Positions 26,656 to 34,807 of a stretch of DNA of 63,739 nt are shown here, in pieces. The stretch comes from a virus, in IMG/VR virus record IMGVR_UViG_3300047560_001667, positions 1 to 63,739 of that record. One strand, given 5' to 3'. The notes under the pieces are model-generated. The model was given only the letters and a program-made list of their open reading frames with translations. It was not told the DNA's origin and made no database searches. Position 1 is the first letter of the stretch, and every line of letters begins with the position of its first letter. The position numbers and the translations under genes are program-made.

Positions 26656-26668
26656 TTTATACCCCTAA

Positions 26669-27733
26669 TTATTTTGATGAAAAACTTACTTTAGATGTGT
26701 TGCTGCCTGTGGGAAGTGTAGTTGGGTTAGCATATTTAGTTCCATACCCTGCGCTCCAAGGATATACCGTTAAAGCAGTTGTCCCATCTGAAGCTACTGC
26801 TATGTCTGACCCTGTTGAATTAAAACTTACACCTGTTGCTGCTGTACTAACTACTGGTAGTACACTAGGGTTAGTATATTTTGTACCGTAACCAGAACTC
26901 CAAGGGTACGATATTACATATGGAGACGCAGTTGATGCGTAAGAAACTACCGTCCCTGTAGGATTAAATGCTGCGGAATTGATATTTCCTGTAGGTAATG
27001 TTGGAGGGTCAGCGTATTTAGTTCCAAACCCTACTCCACTTGTCCAAATATAAGCATTAACATAGGGTGTGCCATTTGTACCAACTGTTAATACATCACC
27101 TGCTGTGTTAATAGCTATCGCAAGACCTCTTGCGGAAAGCGCAGATGCGGGGTTAGCGTATTTTGTACCAAACCCAGAACTCCAAGCATAAGCAGCCATA
27201 TTTGGAGTAGTAGTATGACCAAGAAATATATCATTTCCATTGGGAGAAAAAGTAATGGCGTTCCCTGCACCGGCTGGCAATATAGAAGGGTCAGCATATT
27301 TTGTACCATATCCTGTAGTATTATTCCAAGGGAATGCACCGATAAAAGGTGTTGCTGTTTGCCCTATAGCAATGGTATTCCCTGCAGGGTTAAATACAGG
27401 TCCAGAAGAACTTGACCCTCCAGTAAACGATGGGTCAGTATATTTTGTTCCATACCCTAAAGAACTCCACTTATAACTGGTTATAAAAGGAGAACCATTC
27501 ATAGCAAACGAAACAACAGATGAGATAGGGTTAAATGAAACCCCTTTAGTACCTATAGTCATTGCGGTTGTTGGATTTGTAAACCTTACACCAAAACCTA
27601 CACCTGTTACCCAAGGATAAATATCTTGATATGGAGACGCAGCAGAACTCATTGCTATTGATGGTGGGTATTTTAAAGCACTAAACCCAAATCCTAGAGC
27701 ATTCATTAAACCTAAACTTGAAATTAAAGGCAT
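26669..27733 (-). CDS. Seven-repeat beta-propeller-like tail protein (354 aa)
   Basis: Seven repeats share the end pattern [YF]xW...GYGTKYxxP and the opening VxFNPxGxxxxxG. The repeats are about 45-48 residues long, and an opening hydrophobic leader (MPLISSLGLMNALGFG) and a closing VSFSS strand suggest ring closure. Blade-like spacing and the VxFNPTG/AYPW alternation recall WD40-like propellers, though no WD dipeptide occurs. A receptor- or glycan-binding tip is plausible. Confidence 0.75.
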   Translation of the reverse strand: MPLISSLGLMNALGFGFSALKYPPSIAMSSAASPYQDIYPWVTGVGFGVRFTNPTTAMTIGTKGVSFNPISSVVSFAMNGSPFITSYKWSSLGYGTKYTDPSFTGGSSSSGPVFNPAGNTIAIGQTATPFIGAFPWNNTTGYGTKYADPSILPAGAGNAITFSPNGNDIFLGHTTTPNMAAYAWSSGFGTKYANPASALSARGLAIAINTAGDVLTVGTNGTPYVNAYIWTSGVGFGTKYADPPTLPTGNINSAAFNPTGTVVSYASTASPYVISYPWSSGYGTKYTNPSVLPVVSTAATGVSFNSTGSDIAVASDGTTALTVYPWSAGYGTKYANPTTLPTGSNTSKVSFSSK

Positions 27734-27742
27734 AGATAATCT

Positions 27743-28717
27743 TTAAGCAAATTTAGTAACAGCAGCTAAGACAGTAAATGTCGCAGCAGCAGTTTTTATA
27801 ATAGCATAAGTATAAACATCAATAGCAGAAGTGTTACCGCTTGTCGGAGCTGTTCCACCTTGCCACTTAGTTGTTACGCCAGTTGTTGTTCCATCTACCT
27901 GTACTGCACTATTATAAAATGCTGTTGTTGCACCATTAGTTACCATGTGAGTGACTGTAATCGTTTGACCTACCGCCAATGCGGTATTAAGCGTTGTGCC
28001 TACTGAATGTCTTATGTTTAAAGTCCAGTTAGCGGAAGCATTAGACGTGTAATATAAAACGGATTGGGAGCTTGTATAGTATGCAATCGTTCCAGCGGCA
28101 GCAGTAGCTGATACAGTAGTTGTTTCAGCAGCATTAGCAAAAACAGCAGCTAATGCACTTGAAGTCCCATTAAAAGTTTGAGTGCCTGTAAAGGTGTTTG
28201 CTACGTTTGTTACTGGTAAGTTTGCGCCAGCTAAAGTTGTTGCTCCTGTACCACCAGATGCAATTGCCAATGTAGCACTTAAACCAGCCGCAGTCCCAGT
28301 CGTGTTTTGATTCCATGTGGGTACTGTGCCGCTTAAATTAGCATAGGTGTACCCAGTCGCATTTGTCAAAGTCCCACTAGACGGCGTCCCTAAAGGTCCA
28401 CCAGTGTACATCGCTCGCTCAGCAGGGTAAGTGACAAACACATCTTTAGTACCAGCAGTGAACGTAACTAGACTCCCTGCATTGCTAGATGCTAAAACAG
28501 TATCTCGGCTTAGTGTGTTTCCAGAGGTTGTGTAGGTACCAATTCCTACTTCCCAGTTAGCTCCTGTTTGGTCAGCGATGGTGTAATAAGTAGTATTTGT
28601 ATTACCGATTGCTGAAGAAAACGTCTGATACCCTGCCGCAGCACCAGCTAAAGTAATAGCGGTAGTGCCTGTGGATGTTGTAGTTTCCTTAACTCTATCC
28701 GCTAAAACTAAAGCCAT
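27743..28717 (-). CDS. Tail fibre protein (324 aa)
   Basis: N-terminus MALVLADRVKETTTSTGTTA then GAAAGYQTFSSAIGNTNTTY is a well-recurring beginning of aquatic phage fibres. The remainder is beta-rich with a GGTGATTLAGANLPVTN linker found in fibre shafts. The C-terminal 120 residues form a different, globular-looking domain. Probably a side fibre in a set with the genes on both sides. Confidence 0.75.
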   Translation of the reverse strand: MALVLADRVKETTTSTGTTAITLAGAAAGYQTFSSAIGNTNTTYYTIADQTGANWEVGIGTYTTSGNTLSRDTVLASSNAGSLVTFTAGTKDVFVTYPAERAMYTGGPLGTPSSGTLTNATGYTYANLSGTVPTWNQNTTGTAAGLSATLAIASGGTGATTLAGANLPVTNVANTFTGTQTFNGTSSALAAVFANAAETTTVSATAAAGTIAYYTSSQSVLYYTSNASANWTLNIRHSVGTTLNTALAVGQTITVTHMVTNGATTAFYNSAVQVDGTTTGVTTKWQGGTAPTSGNTSAIDVYTYAIIKTAAATFTVLAAVTKFA

Positions 28718-28726
28718 ACATCACCC

Positions 28727-29305
28727 CTAAACTGACGCTGTGTAAGTAACAAGTAATGAATCACCAGATACCACTGCACGGCTACCACCTGTAAAACTAC
28801 CAGCAGAATAAAGAATACCTGCACCACCATCAGTAGCACTGTTTCTTGCTTGAGTTGTACACATAAGCGCACCTAACACTGTACCTGAACCACTGATGGT
28901 AAACGTAGTAGCTGTTGTTGCTTTTGAGCCAGCCGATGCCGCACTCCAAGTTGGTGTTGCTCGGTTAGTAGAACTGCCTGAAATAGTGTAGTCTAAGTAT
29001 TCTAGCCAACCAGCGTGAGAAGCTAAAGTGTCTCCAGCTGCGTAAGCGCTAAACGAAGCGTTGTCAACAAGACCCATATACCAAGCCGCTGTATAAGCAG
29101 AACCAGCAAAATATTTATCTAGTAAATCATTTTTGCCAACAGTCACTACTAAGTTTTTAATAGTATCTTCCCACTTCACATTACCGTCAGCGTCAAGGCA
29201 TTTAACATCATAGTGACCTGTAATTTGAATTTGTTCGTCAGCTTCTCCACCTCTAATGAGGGTTACGCCTGTTGAGTCTTGCGCATCTACTTTTTCTGAG
29301 TGCAT
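28727..29305 (-). CDS. Structural protein near the head-tail junction (192 aa)
   Basis: Carries HYDVKCLDADGNVKWEDTIK, then NLVVTVGKNDLLDKYFAG and a Ser/Thr-rich C-terminal half ending LVTYTASV. I recall this layout in aquatic phage structural genes but cannot name a function. The gap of about 10 bases to each neighbour fits a structural operon. Confidence 0.65.
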   Translation of the reverse strand: MHSEKVDAQDSTGVTLIRGGEADEQIQITGHYDVKCLDADGNVKWEDTIKNLVVTVGKNDLLDKYFAGSAYTAAWYMGLVDNASFSAYAAGDTLASHAGWLEYLDYTISGSSTNRATPTWSAASAGSKATTATTFTISGSGTVLGALMCTTQARNSATDGGAGILYSAGSFTGGSRAVVSGDSLLVTYTASV

Positions 29306-29314
29306 ATTGTTTAC

Positions 29315-29731
29315 CTAATTAGAAGAGCGAATAATAGCTGAAGTGCTTGTGTTCGCTGGAAAAGTTATTGTAAAAGTTGAGGTTGTTATCTTATCGCTAC
29401 CAAAGTCCAGTACCGCAACAGAGCGATTAGCTTTAGAGCTATTATATATCAACGCGCCACGTACTGTGAAACTTGCTGAAGTCCACGAGATATTATCAAA
29501 GCTAATATACGCAACACCACTCGCTGAGCTAACTATAGGGTTAACTAAAGACTTACCGCCCGCTGTATAACCCGTACCTGAAATCTCACCTACATCTGTA
29601 TAAGCAGTGGTGTCTTGATTAAGCGTAGCGTTAGCTGTGTACAAAGCAATTTTAAACGTATCCGTAGTAAAGTCATGGATAGCTTCATAGAGCTCTTTTT
29701 TAAAGCTAGTTGTTTGGCCTTGTACTATCAT
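29315..29731 (-). CDS. Structural beta-rich protein (138 aa)
   Basis: Begins MIVQGQTTSFKKELYEAIHD, then FTTDTFKIALYTANATLNQD and a beta-rich end (ALIYNSSKANRSVAVLDF). This start is common in small virion proteins next to head-tail connectors. It overlaps the connector gene upstream by four bases. Precise role unknown. Confidence 0.65.
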   Translation of the reverse strand: MIVQGQTTSFKKELYEAIHDFTTDTFKIALYTANATLNQDTTAYTDVGEISGTGYTAGGKSLVNPIVSSASGVAYISFDNISWTSASFTVRGALIYNSSKANRSVAVLDFGSDKITTSTFTITFPANTSTSAIIRSSN

Positions 29732-30387
29732 CTAACAGGTATCCTTGCTTGACCGTTACGATACGCATCCCCTCTATCTTTACCTGTCGCAAGTGTATTG
29801 AGTAGATTCATTGCTTCTTCGTAGCGTTGACGATATTGAGTCATAATTTCGGTGTCCCCTTTGAGGAAAACGTAAGCTTCTAATATAGAGCCGTACAGCA
29901 ACGCGGAATCAAAATTATCGCCGAGCCATGTTACACCACCAGACTCTTCACTTGTAATAGATGGCGGATAGTAAAAGTAATGGAGCTCTGTGTTGTAATC
30001 TTGGTCTGGCGTAGGCCCTAAAATAAATGTCAGTTCATCGATATTATCTGAACGAGGACCAAATATTGCATAATACTTAGGTATGGCTGTGTCGCCGGGA
30101 TTTGGGTACGCTTCACGAATGAAGTTTACATCTTTATTTAAAAGATATGTGTAGTTATCATCTGCATCAATAACAGCTATAGAGTAAGCAGATAAAAAAT
30201 CTAAAGGGCATTGCAAGTATTTATTATTAGCGGTAATTACACCCGTGACGTTTTTGCGTAAATCTGGAAGCTGTATTGAATTGTAAATTCTTTGTTCAGA
30301 TTGTTCTATGAAGGTATTTAACTGCGCTGTTGTAAATGAATTTTCAACGTAATCGGAAATTGCAGTGCAAAGTTCTAAGTATGTCAT
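29728..30387 (-). CDS. Head-tail adaptor/connector-like protein (219 aa)
   Basis: Helical N-terminus (MTYLELCTAISDYVENSFTT, then FIEQSEQRIYNSIQLPDLRK) and a beta-rich middle with PKYYAIFG, then a helical C-terminus (YRQRYEEAMNLLN). This helix-bundle/beta layout is typical of podovirus adaptor proteins (P22 gp4/T7 gp11 type) which link portal and nozzle. Confidence in the family is moderate; a GIY-YIG gene is inserted directly upstream. Confidence 0.65.
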   Translation of the reverse strand: MTYLELCTAISDYVENSFTTAQLNTFIEQSEQRIYNSIQLPDLRKNVTGVITANNKYLQCPLDFLSAYSIAVIDADDNYTYLLNKDVNFIREAYPNPGDTAIPKYYAIFGPRSDNIDELTFILGPTPDQDYNTELHYFYYPPSITSEESGGVTWLGDNFDSALLYGSILEAYVFLKGDTEIMTQYRQRYEEAMNLLNTLATGKDRGDAYRNGQARIPVR

Positions 30388-31181
30388 ACCTTACCTCTAG
30401 CTCGATACAATGTTTTTATCTGTTTTGAATTAATATTAAGTATATCACACGCATCGTTGAATGAGAGGCCTTCAGCTATCAAAGCATCTACTTTTATAAT
30501 TACATCATTAATAGCTTTCTTTTTAACAGGAATTAACCCTACTTTAAGGCAGTATTTATAAAACGTAGTTGTTGTAATTTGTAAAGGTTTAACAACTTCA
30601 GATAATTTATCTCCGTATTTAAACGCATGATATGCATTTAAAATAGCAGTTAAAGTTTTATCAGATGTTTCCGCATGGTGTTTTATTAAAGCTTCGCTCA
30701 ATCTATTTCTAGTTAATTCAGAAGGTGTAACACCTAGTTGTCTATTTCTAGCTTTTAATTTAAAACTATCATCGTATTTTCTACCTGTACTACTTACAGA
30801 CAACTTTTCTCTATGCTCAGCGGATAAGGCTTTACCTTTATGTGTTTTAGACATCTTAGCTTTAAACTCATCAGAATGTTTCCACCCACCTCTAACTAAA
30901 CATTCATTAACGGTTCTAAGTATGTTATAAGACTGTAGTTTCATCAAAGACTGTTCATAAAAATATCTAGTATCTTTAGAACATATCAAAAGTAATTTAA
31001 ATACAAATGATGATTCTCCATACTTTTCCCATGCTTTTTGTAACACAAAAGAATGGTGGACACCTTTACGTAAAGTAGTTTTATGGGCTCGCCAACGATA
31101 AACATAGTTTTTTGTACTACCTATATACATTTTTCCATTATGTATATTTTCTATGGCGTATATATAAGCTAACTCGCTCAT
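30384..31181 (-). CDS. GIY-YIG homing endonuclease A (265 aa)
   Basis: N-terminal AYIYAIENIHNGKMYIGSTK is the GIY-YIG core (IYAI ... YIG), with the downstream Arg (YRWRAHK) and Glu (EQSLMKLQSYNILRTVNE) of the nuclease. A middle HSDEFKAKMSKTHKGKALS block resembles a NUMOD3 DNA-binding repeat, and the C-terminus has helical DNA-binding character. It lies inside the virion operon, overlapping the connector gene by four bases and separated from the upstream 45-aa gene by five bases: a freestanding homing gene. Confidence 0.92.
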   Translation of the reverse strand: MSELAYIYAIENIHNGKMYIGSTKNYVYRWRAHKTTLRKGVHHSFVLQKAWEKYGESSFVFKLLLICSKDTRYFYEQSLMKLQSYNILRTVNECLVRGGWKHSDEFKAKMSKTHKGKALSAEHREKLSVSSTGRKYDDSFKLKARNRQLGVTPSELTRNRLSEALIKHHAETSDKTLTAILNAYHAFKYGDKLSEVVKPLQITTTTFYKYCLKVGLIPVKKKAINDVIIKVDALIAEGLSFNDACDILNINSKQIKTLYRARGKV

Positions 31182-31186
31182 AATAA

Positions 31187-31324
31187 TTATGCCATCGGTC
31201 CGCGTGCGATTTTCCCTTTCGTAGCAGCACCATTACCACGAGTTTTAATACCAGATGTTTTAATACCTGTCTGTGGATAGCCTACTACTTTAGGAGTAGG
31301 TTCTGTTTTAATTTTACCTGTCAT
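31187..31324 (-). CDS. Tiny basic protein with ATKG motif (45 aa)
   Basis: A 45-codon frame, MTGKIKTEPTPKVVGYPQTG..., ends TRGNGAATKGKIARGPMA. The same Thr/Ser-Arg-x-x-G-x-ATKG motif closes two larger proteins 1.2-2.8 kb upstream. The frame fits exactly between the GIY-YIG gene and the zinc-ribbon gene. It is probably a real virion-associated peptide. Confidence 0.65.
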   Translation of the reverse strand: MTGKIKTEPTPKVVGYPQTGIKTSGIKTRGNGAATKGKIARGPMA

Positions 31325-31333
31325 GATGATTCT

Positions 31334-31741
31334 CTAAGTTGTGATTGTAACAGTGCCAACAGAAGCGATGGCAACAAGGTAATTAGGTGTAAGTACTGCA
31401 TCAAACTGTGAAGCGCCACCAACTGGTGCCCAACCCCACTGAAATACACGACTACCATCTGTGGGTACGCCGTTATCCGTTAAAGTTAATTGTAACCCAT
31501 TTAACCCTGCTTGGTAATAGCTTGTATCTGGTCTGGGGTTACGTAAAGCCTGTGGGTCAAAAATTGGATACATACCAACAAGTAACTGTGGTTGATCGTA
31601 ATCCCAACAAGACGGACAACATAAAATATTGGTTACTTTAGTCTTAATCGTTAGCTTTTTAAGTTCTTTAAGCTGATAGCGTTGTCCGCAACGATCGCAA
31701 AACGCATGACTCCACTTACCTGATGAGTATTTAACTGACAT
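31334..31741 (-). CDS. Zinc-ribbon structural protein (135 aa)
   Basis: The N-terminus holds CDRCGQRYQLKELKKL and CCPSCWDYDQ: two CxxC knuckles of a ribbon. The middle (YPIFDPQALRNPRPD) and beta-rich C-terminus look structural. I recall similar proteins in aquatic podoviruses between connector genes. It is separated by two bases from the connector-like protein upstream. Confidence 0.75.
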   Translation of the reverse strand: MSVKYSSGKWSHAFCDRCGQRYQLKELKKLTIKTKVTNILCCPSCWDYDQPQLLVGMYPIFDPQALRNPRPDTSYYQAGLNGLQLTLTDNGVPTDGSRVFQWGWAPVGGASQFDAVLTPNYLVAIASVGTVTITT

Positions 31742-31743
31742 AA

Positions 31744-32478
31744 CTAAACGTGCATAATCCGTGGAACAAAACGATTACTCGCTTTCTCCCTATCTTCAGA
31801 AAGAGCTAAGTCTAATTGCTGTTCGTAATCACCTTTTAGCATTTGAATGCGATTAGGGTCTACGCCAGGTAATTTCATACTAAGATAAAAGGCTAACCCT
31901 GCAACAAGTGCGTTGAGTAATCTGAACGGAATGTCTTGTGTATTAACCGCATTACCAGCGTCTTGGATTCTGCGCAATCGCCAGTAAATAAAATAGTAAT
32001 ACGGTGATTCTACTGTACCTTGATCGGGTGTAGGCCAGATATTAATCTGCGGATATTTAATTGTTGTGGACGTGCCGTCAGGATATGTTGCGCCTGTTTG
32101 ACGATTTACCCATACTTGAATCGGTCTACCATGTGCATTCTTATTTGGAATGGTTGAGTAGGTCGATTCAGAAATACGAGATATGTTAATGTCTACTTGA
32201 TTTTGACCTGTGCCTGTACGCACTACATGGTCAAGTAAATCAATTGTATCAACAGGTAAGTCATAAGCAATTTGATCGGGTACAAGTGGGATGACACCTT
32301 GCTCAATTGTCCATAAATTAATCCCCCTATTTGCCAATTCAATCGTTAGCAAATTGAGTGACCGTCTAGCCGTGCGTAAATCATATCCGCTGCGAAGCTC
32401 TTGACCACAGCGCTCATATGCTTCTTCCACCAGATCAGCTAAATCAAGGTTGAATGTACTTGTACCCGATGTCGTCAT
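31744..32478 (-). CDS. Head-tail connector/adaptor protein (244 aa)
   Basis: The N-terminus (LADLVEEAYERCGQELRSGY, then DLRTARRSLNLLTIEL) forms a helix bundle, and IYWRLRRIQDAGNAVNTQDI precedes a C-terminal helical part (RIQMLKGDYEQQLDLALSED). This is the usual layout of the podovirus adaptor that sits below the portal. The start overlaps the stop of the tiny gene upstream. Confidence 0.75.
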   Translation of the reverse strand: MTTSGTSTFNLDLADLVEEAYERCGQELRSGYDLRTARRSLNLLTIELANRGINLWTIEQGVIPLVPDQIAYDLPVDTIDLLDHVVRTGTGQNQVDINISRISESTYSTIPNKNAHGRPIQVWVNRQTGATYPDGTSTTIKYPQINIWPTPDQGTVESPYYYFIYWRLRRIQDAGNAVNTQDIPFRLLNALVAGLAFYLSMKLPGVDPNRIQMLKGDYEQQLDLALSEDREKASNRFVPRIMHV

Positions 32479-32546
32479 TTCTTTTTACCTTTTCGTCCAG
32501 GTATCTTTTTAGGGTTAATACATCCCATTCCGCGTGAAAACCTCAT
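32475..32546 (-). CDS. Very small basic protein (23 aa), RGMGCINPKK type
   Basis: A 23-codon frame encodes MRFSRGMGCINPKKIPGRKG and a KKK end. It overlaps both neighbours by four bases (ATGA on each side), so its position in the operon is exact. I recall RGMG-x-I-N-P-x-K-x-P peptides as tiny genes next to connector genes in aquatic phages. Too short for most gene callers. Confidence 0.65.
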   Translation of the reverse strand: MRFSRGMGCINPKKIPGRKGKKK

Positions 32547-33400
32547 AGGTATTTCCCACGCGTATGACCTTTAGTTGCACAACCATCCCCACGTTTAGAA
32601 GCTGATGTACGTGATACATTTCCGCCTGATGCAAACTTTCTAGCAGGTACTTTCTTAGCAGGTTTAGGTGGTCTACGTTTAGTCATACCGCCTTTTTTCA
32701 TACCGTCTACATTTTCAACAGCATCAAGCTTACCTTGCGTATTCATGTCTTCTGCTGTAGTAGCGTCTGAATCTAACGGCGCACGAGAAGCATTCCAATC
32801 TCTAAACTCTTTTAACGCCGATCTAGCACGGTCACCTTCAGTAGGACCTTTAGGTTTTGAAACCACTGTGGTTTGTTTTTTAACTACTGCAACAGGTTCA
32901 TCTTTTTTAGCAGGTTTAGATACCTCAGGTGTTTTTTGCGTACCATACATATCTTCTCTATTTGCTGCACGGGATTTAGCTGTGTCGATAGAACTATCTT
33001 GGCCTTGTTTAAATGCACCACGTTTAACCATCTCTGCAGATTCTTTATTAGATAAAGATGAATCTCCCAACTCTGAAGGTTCTAATGCACCTGTGACAAT
33101 TGGAAACGCTCTACCAGCCAACCTTGCTGCTCTACCTACTGTTTTTCCAATATCAACACCAGACTTCCCAGCTTTTACAGCTAATTCAGATGCGGGACGT
33201 TTAATAATATTATTACCGCCAGCAGTATCAACTTTAGGAGTATTAACTTTAACTGGATAATTCCCCCCTGCTTCAGCTGTTTCTACAGTACGAGTAAAGG
33301 GTCTAGGTTTAGATTTAAGCCGTCTGCTAGGTTCTCTATCTTCTGGTGCTGCAGCTGCTACTGAACTACCGCCACCTCTAAAACGTTTTACTTTTGCCAT
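32543..33400 (-). CDS. Basic head-associated protein with ATKG C-terminus (285 aa)
   Basis: Highly Lys/Arg/Pro-rich, little hydrophobic core and probably disordered. N-terminus MAKVKRFRGGGSSVAAAAPE; C-terminus SKRGDGCATKGHTRGKYL, shared with the neighbouring genes at 33410 and 31187. Basic disordered proteins in this place could neutralise packaged DNA or be injected with it. No enzyme motif. Confidence 0.65.
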   Translation of the reverse strand: MAKVKRFRGGGSSVAAAAPEDREPSRRLKSKPRPFTRTVETAEAGGNYPVKVNTPKVDTAGGNNIIKRPASELAVKAGKSGVDIGKTVGRAARLAGRAFPIVTGALEPSELGDSSLSNKESAEMVKRGAFKQGQDSSIDTAKSRAANREDMYGTQKTPEVSKPAKKDEPVAVVKKQTTVVSKPKGPTEGDRARSALKEFRDWNASRAPLDSDATTAEDMNTQGKLDAVENVDGMKKGGMTKRRPPKPAKKVPARKFASGGNVSRTSASKRGDGCATKGHTRGKYL

Positions 33401-33409
33401 GACAATCCC

Positions 33410-33955
33410 CTAAACAAATTTACCTTTAGTGTGACCTTTAGTTGCTACGCCGTCCGCACGGGTAACACCACCTTTAGCATAACGCTTAGCACCAGATTGA
33501 ATACCTTCAGATTTACCGCTATCACCTAAGTTTTTACCTTTAGATAAACCTGATTTCTGAATAGCGTGTTCACCAAACTTCTTATTACCTTGAGGAATTT
33601 TTTCCATTTTAGAAGGTTCCATGCGGGCTTCTTTAACGCTACCGCCTTTAGCCATACAGCATTTACCACCTTTCTTCATTTTCTTTTCCATCTCTTCACC
33701 TTTAGCGTATTCTTTAGGAGTGATTTTCCCAGACTTAATAGCTTTACCTTCTTTAAGCTCTTCGCTATAGGTTTCTTTACCTTTAAATAACTTTTTTAGA
33801 TTAGCCACATTACCACCTTCTTTAAATTTTTTACCTTTATCGGCTTGATTAAACTCTTTAGCCACACTAACTGGAATACCTACTTTCTTTGCAAAGCTGG
33901 GATTGTGAGCAGCGGCTGCCATGAAATTTCGTTGTTTCTTACTTACACTAGGCAT
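33410..33955 (-). CDS. Lysine-rich protein, DUF3008-like N-terminus, ATKG C-terminus (181 aa)
   Basis: Begins MPSVSKKQRNFMAAAAHNPS, then FAKKVGIPVSVAKEFNQADK, a small helical unit I associate with DUF3008-like phage proteins. The rest is lysine- and glycine-rich with KCCMAKGG, ending TRADGVATKGHTKGKFV. A DNA-binding or capsid-interior role is inferred from charge and position. It overlaps the DUF6321-like gene. Confidence 0.7.
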   Translation of the reverse strand: MPSVSKKQRNFMAAAAHNPSFAKKVGIPVSVAKEFNQADKGKKFKEGGNVANLKKLFKGKETYSEELKEGKAIKSGKITPKEYAKGEEMEKKMKKGGKCCMAKGGSVKEARMEPSKMEKIPQGNKKFGEHAIQKSGLSKGKNLGDSGKSEGIQSGAKRYAKGGVTRADGVATKGHTKGKFV

Positions 33956-34223
33956 GACAATTCCATCTTTTCAAAGAAGCTGCTTTGCGAGTTGGTTTAC
34001 CATTCTCATCCTTCATAGGACCTGGAACACCTGCCATACGCGCACAGAACGATTTACGTCTAGCTGCATCTTTTTTGGTTTTAGGATTTGGCGCTGGTGC
34101 TTTTAAATTAGAGCCCGTAGCCGCATTGTACTTTGCGCGACCTTTGGCTGTAAGACCTGCGCCTTTAGAGACTGGGAGTTTCTCACCCCTACCCACTGCT
34201 AATACTGGAGCTTTTTTCGCCAT
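33948..34223 (-). CDS. DUF6321-like basic phage protein (91 aa)
   Basis: From the ATG at 34223 it reads MAKKAPVLAVGRGEKLPVSK, then GAGLTAKGRAKYNAATGSNL and a C-terminal ARRKSFCARMAGVPGPMKDE. This is a strongly conserved small phage family in my memory (DUF6321). Very basic, function unknown; it lies in the basic head-protein cluster. Confidence 0.75.
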   Translation of the reverse strand: MAKKAPVLAVGRGEKLPVSKGAGLTAKGRAKYNAATGSNLKAPAPNPKTKKDAARRKSFCARMAGVPGPMKDENGKPTRKAASLKRWNCHA

Positions 34224-34224
34224 C

Positions 34225-34458
34225 TCACTTACCTGAAAAATGTTCAAATGCCCAGCCTAATACCGAGCCAATCGCTGCACCTAAACCGCCCATAACCATT
34301 AAAACTTGCCACCCCCCTTTAGCTTCCGCGAGGGTCTTGCTTATTTCGGCAATAGAGGTTTTAAGCTCCTCCATATCCTTAACCAACTTATCCATATCAG
34401 TCTGCAAGTGTTTAATCTCATTTTCATGAACCGCAAGTTTAATTTGGTCGTCCATCAT
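34225..34458 (-). CDS. XhlA-like coiled-coil membrane protein (77 aa)
   Basis: An N-terminal coiled coil (residues 8-47, with heptads such as IKHLQTDMDKLVKDMEELKT) is followed by a single membrane helix (VLMVMGGLGAAIGSVLGWAF). This is the layout of XhlA/haemolysin-type proteins associated with phage lysis. It is 11.5 kb from the holin/endolysin pair, so it could instead be a virion or head-membrane protein. Confidence 0.65.
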   Translation of the reverse strand: MMDDQIKLAVHENEIKHLQTDMDKLVKDMEELKTSIAEISKTLAEAKGGWQVLMVMGGLGAAIGSVLGWAFEHFSGK

Positions 34459-34461
34459 GGC

Positions 34462-34758
34462 TTACCCGTAGAAAATAGTGATTCCAGAAACAGACCCAAC
34501 ACTGAGTGTTAAATATATGCCGTTTTGGAATAAGATACCTTCATGCGGGATAGCCACATAAAACGAGTTAGGGTTTGAGTTAGACGGAATGTCCATCTGA
34601 CAAAGGATGTCACCTGTCGCACTGCCATCTCTAAACTCATAGGTAGCTGCTGTGCTAACAGCTGGAGCTACTGAAAACCCTTTTAGACGTACTCGACTAC
34701 CATAAAAACTACCAGCAGTGCTTCTATGCGCACTCTTGACATCATACTGCATTGCCAT
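34462..34758 (-). CDS. Small beta-sheet structural protein (98 aa)
   Basis: The ATG at 34758 follows AGGAGATTAGTT. The protein (MAMQYDVKSAHRSTAGSFYG...ATYEFRDGSATGDILCQMDI) is beta-rich and short, of a kind found as minor decoration proteins in aquatic phages. It lies between the XhlA-like gene and another decoration-like gene. No clear family. Confidence 0.65.
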   Translation of the reverse strand: MAMQYDVKSAHRSTAGSFYGSRVRLKGFSVAPAVSTAATYEFRDGSATGDILCQMDIPSNSNPNSFYVAIPHEGILFQNGIYLTLSVGSVSGITIFYG

Positions 34759-34807
34759 AACTAATCTCCTATTTAAAAAGGGGGAGATAAACTCCCCCAC
34801 AGACTAA

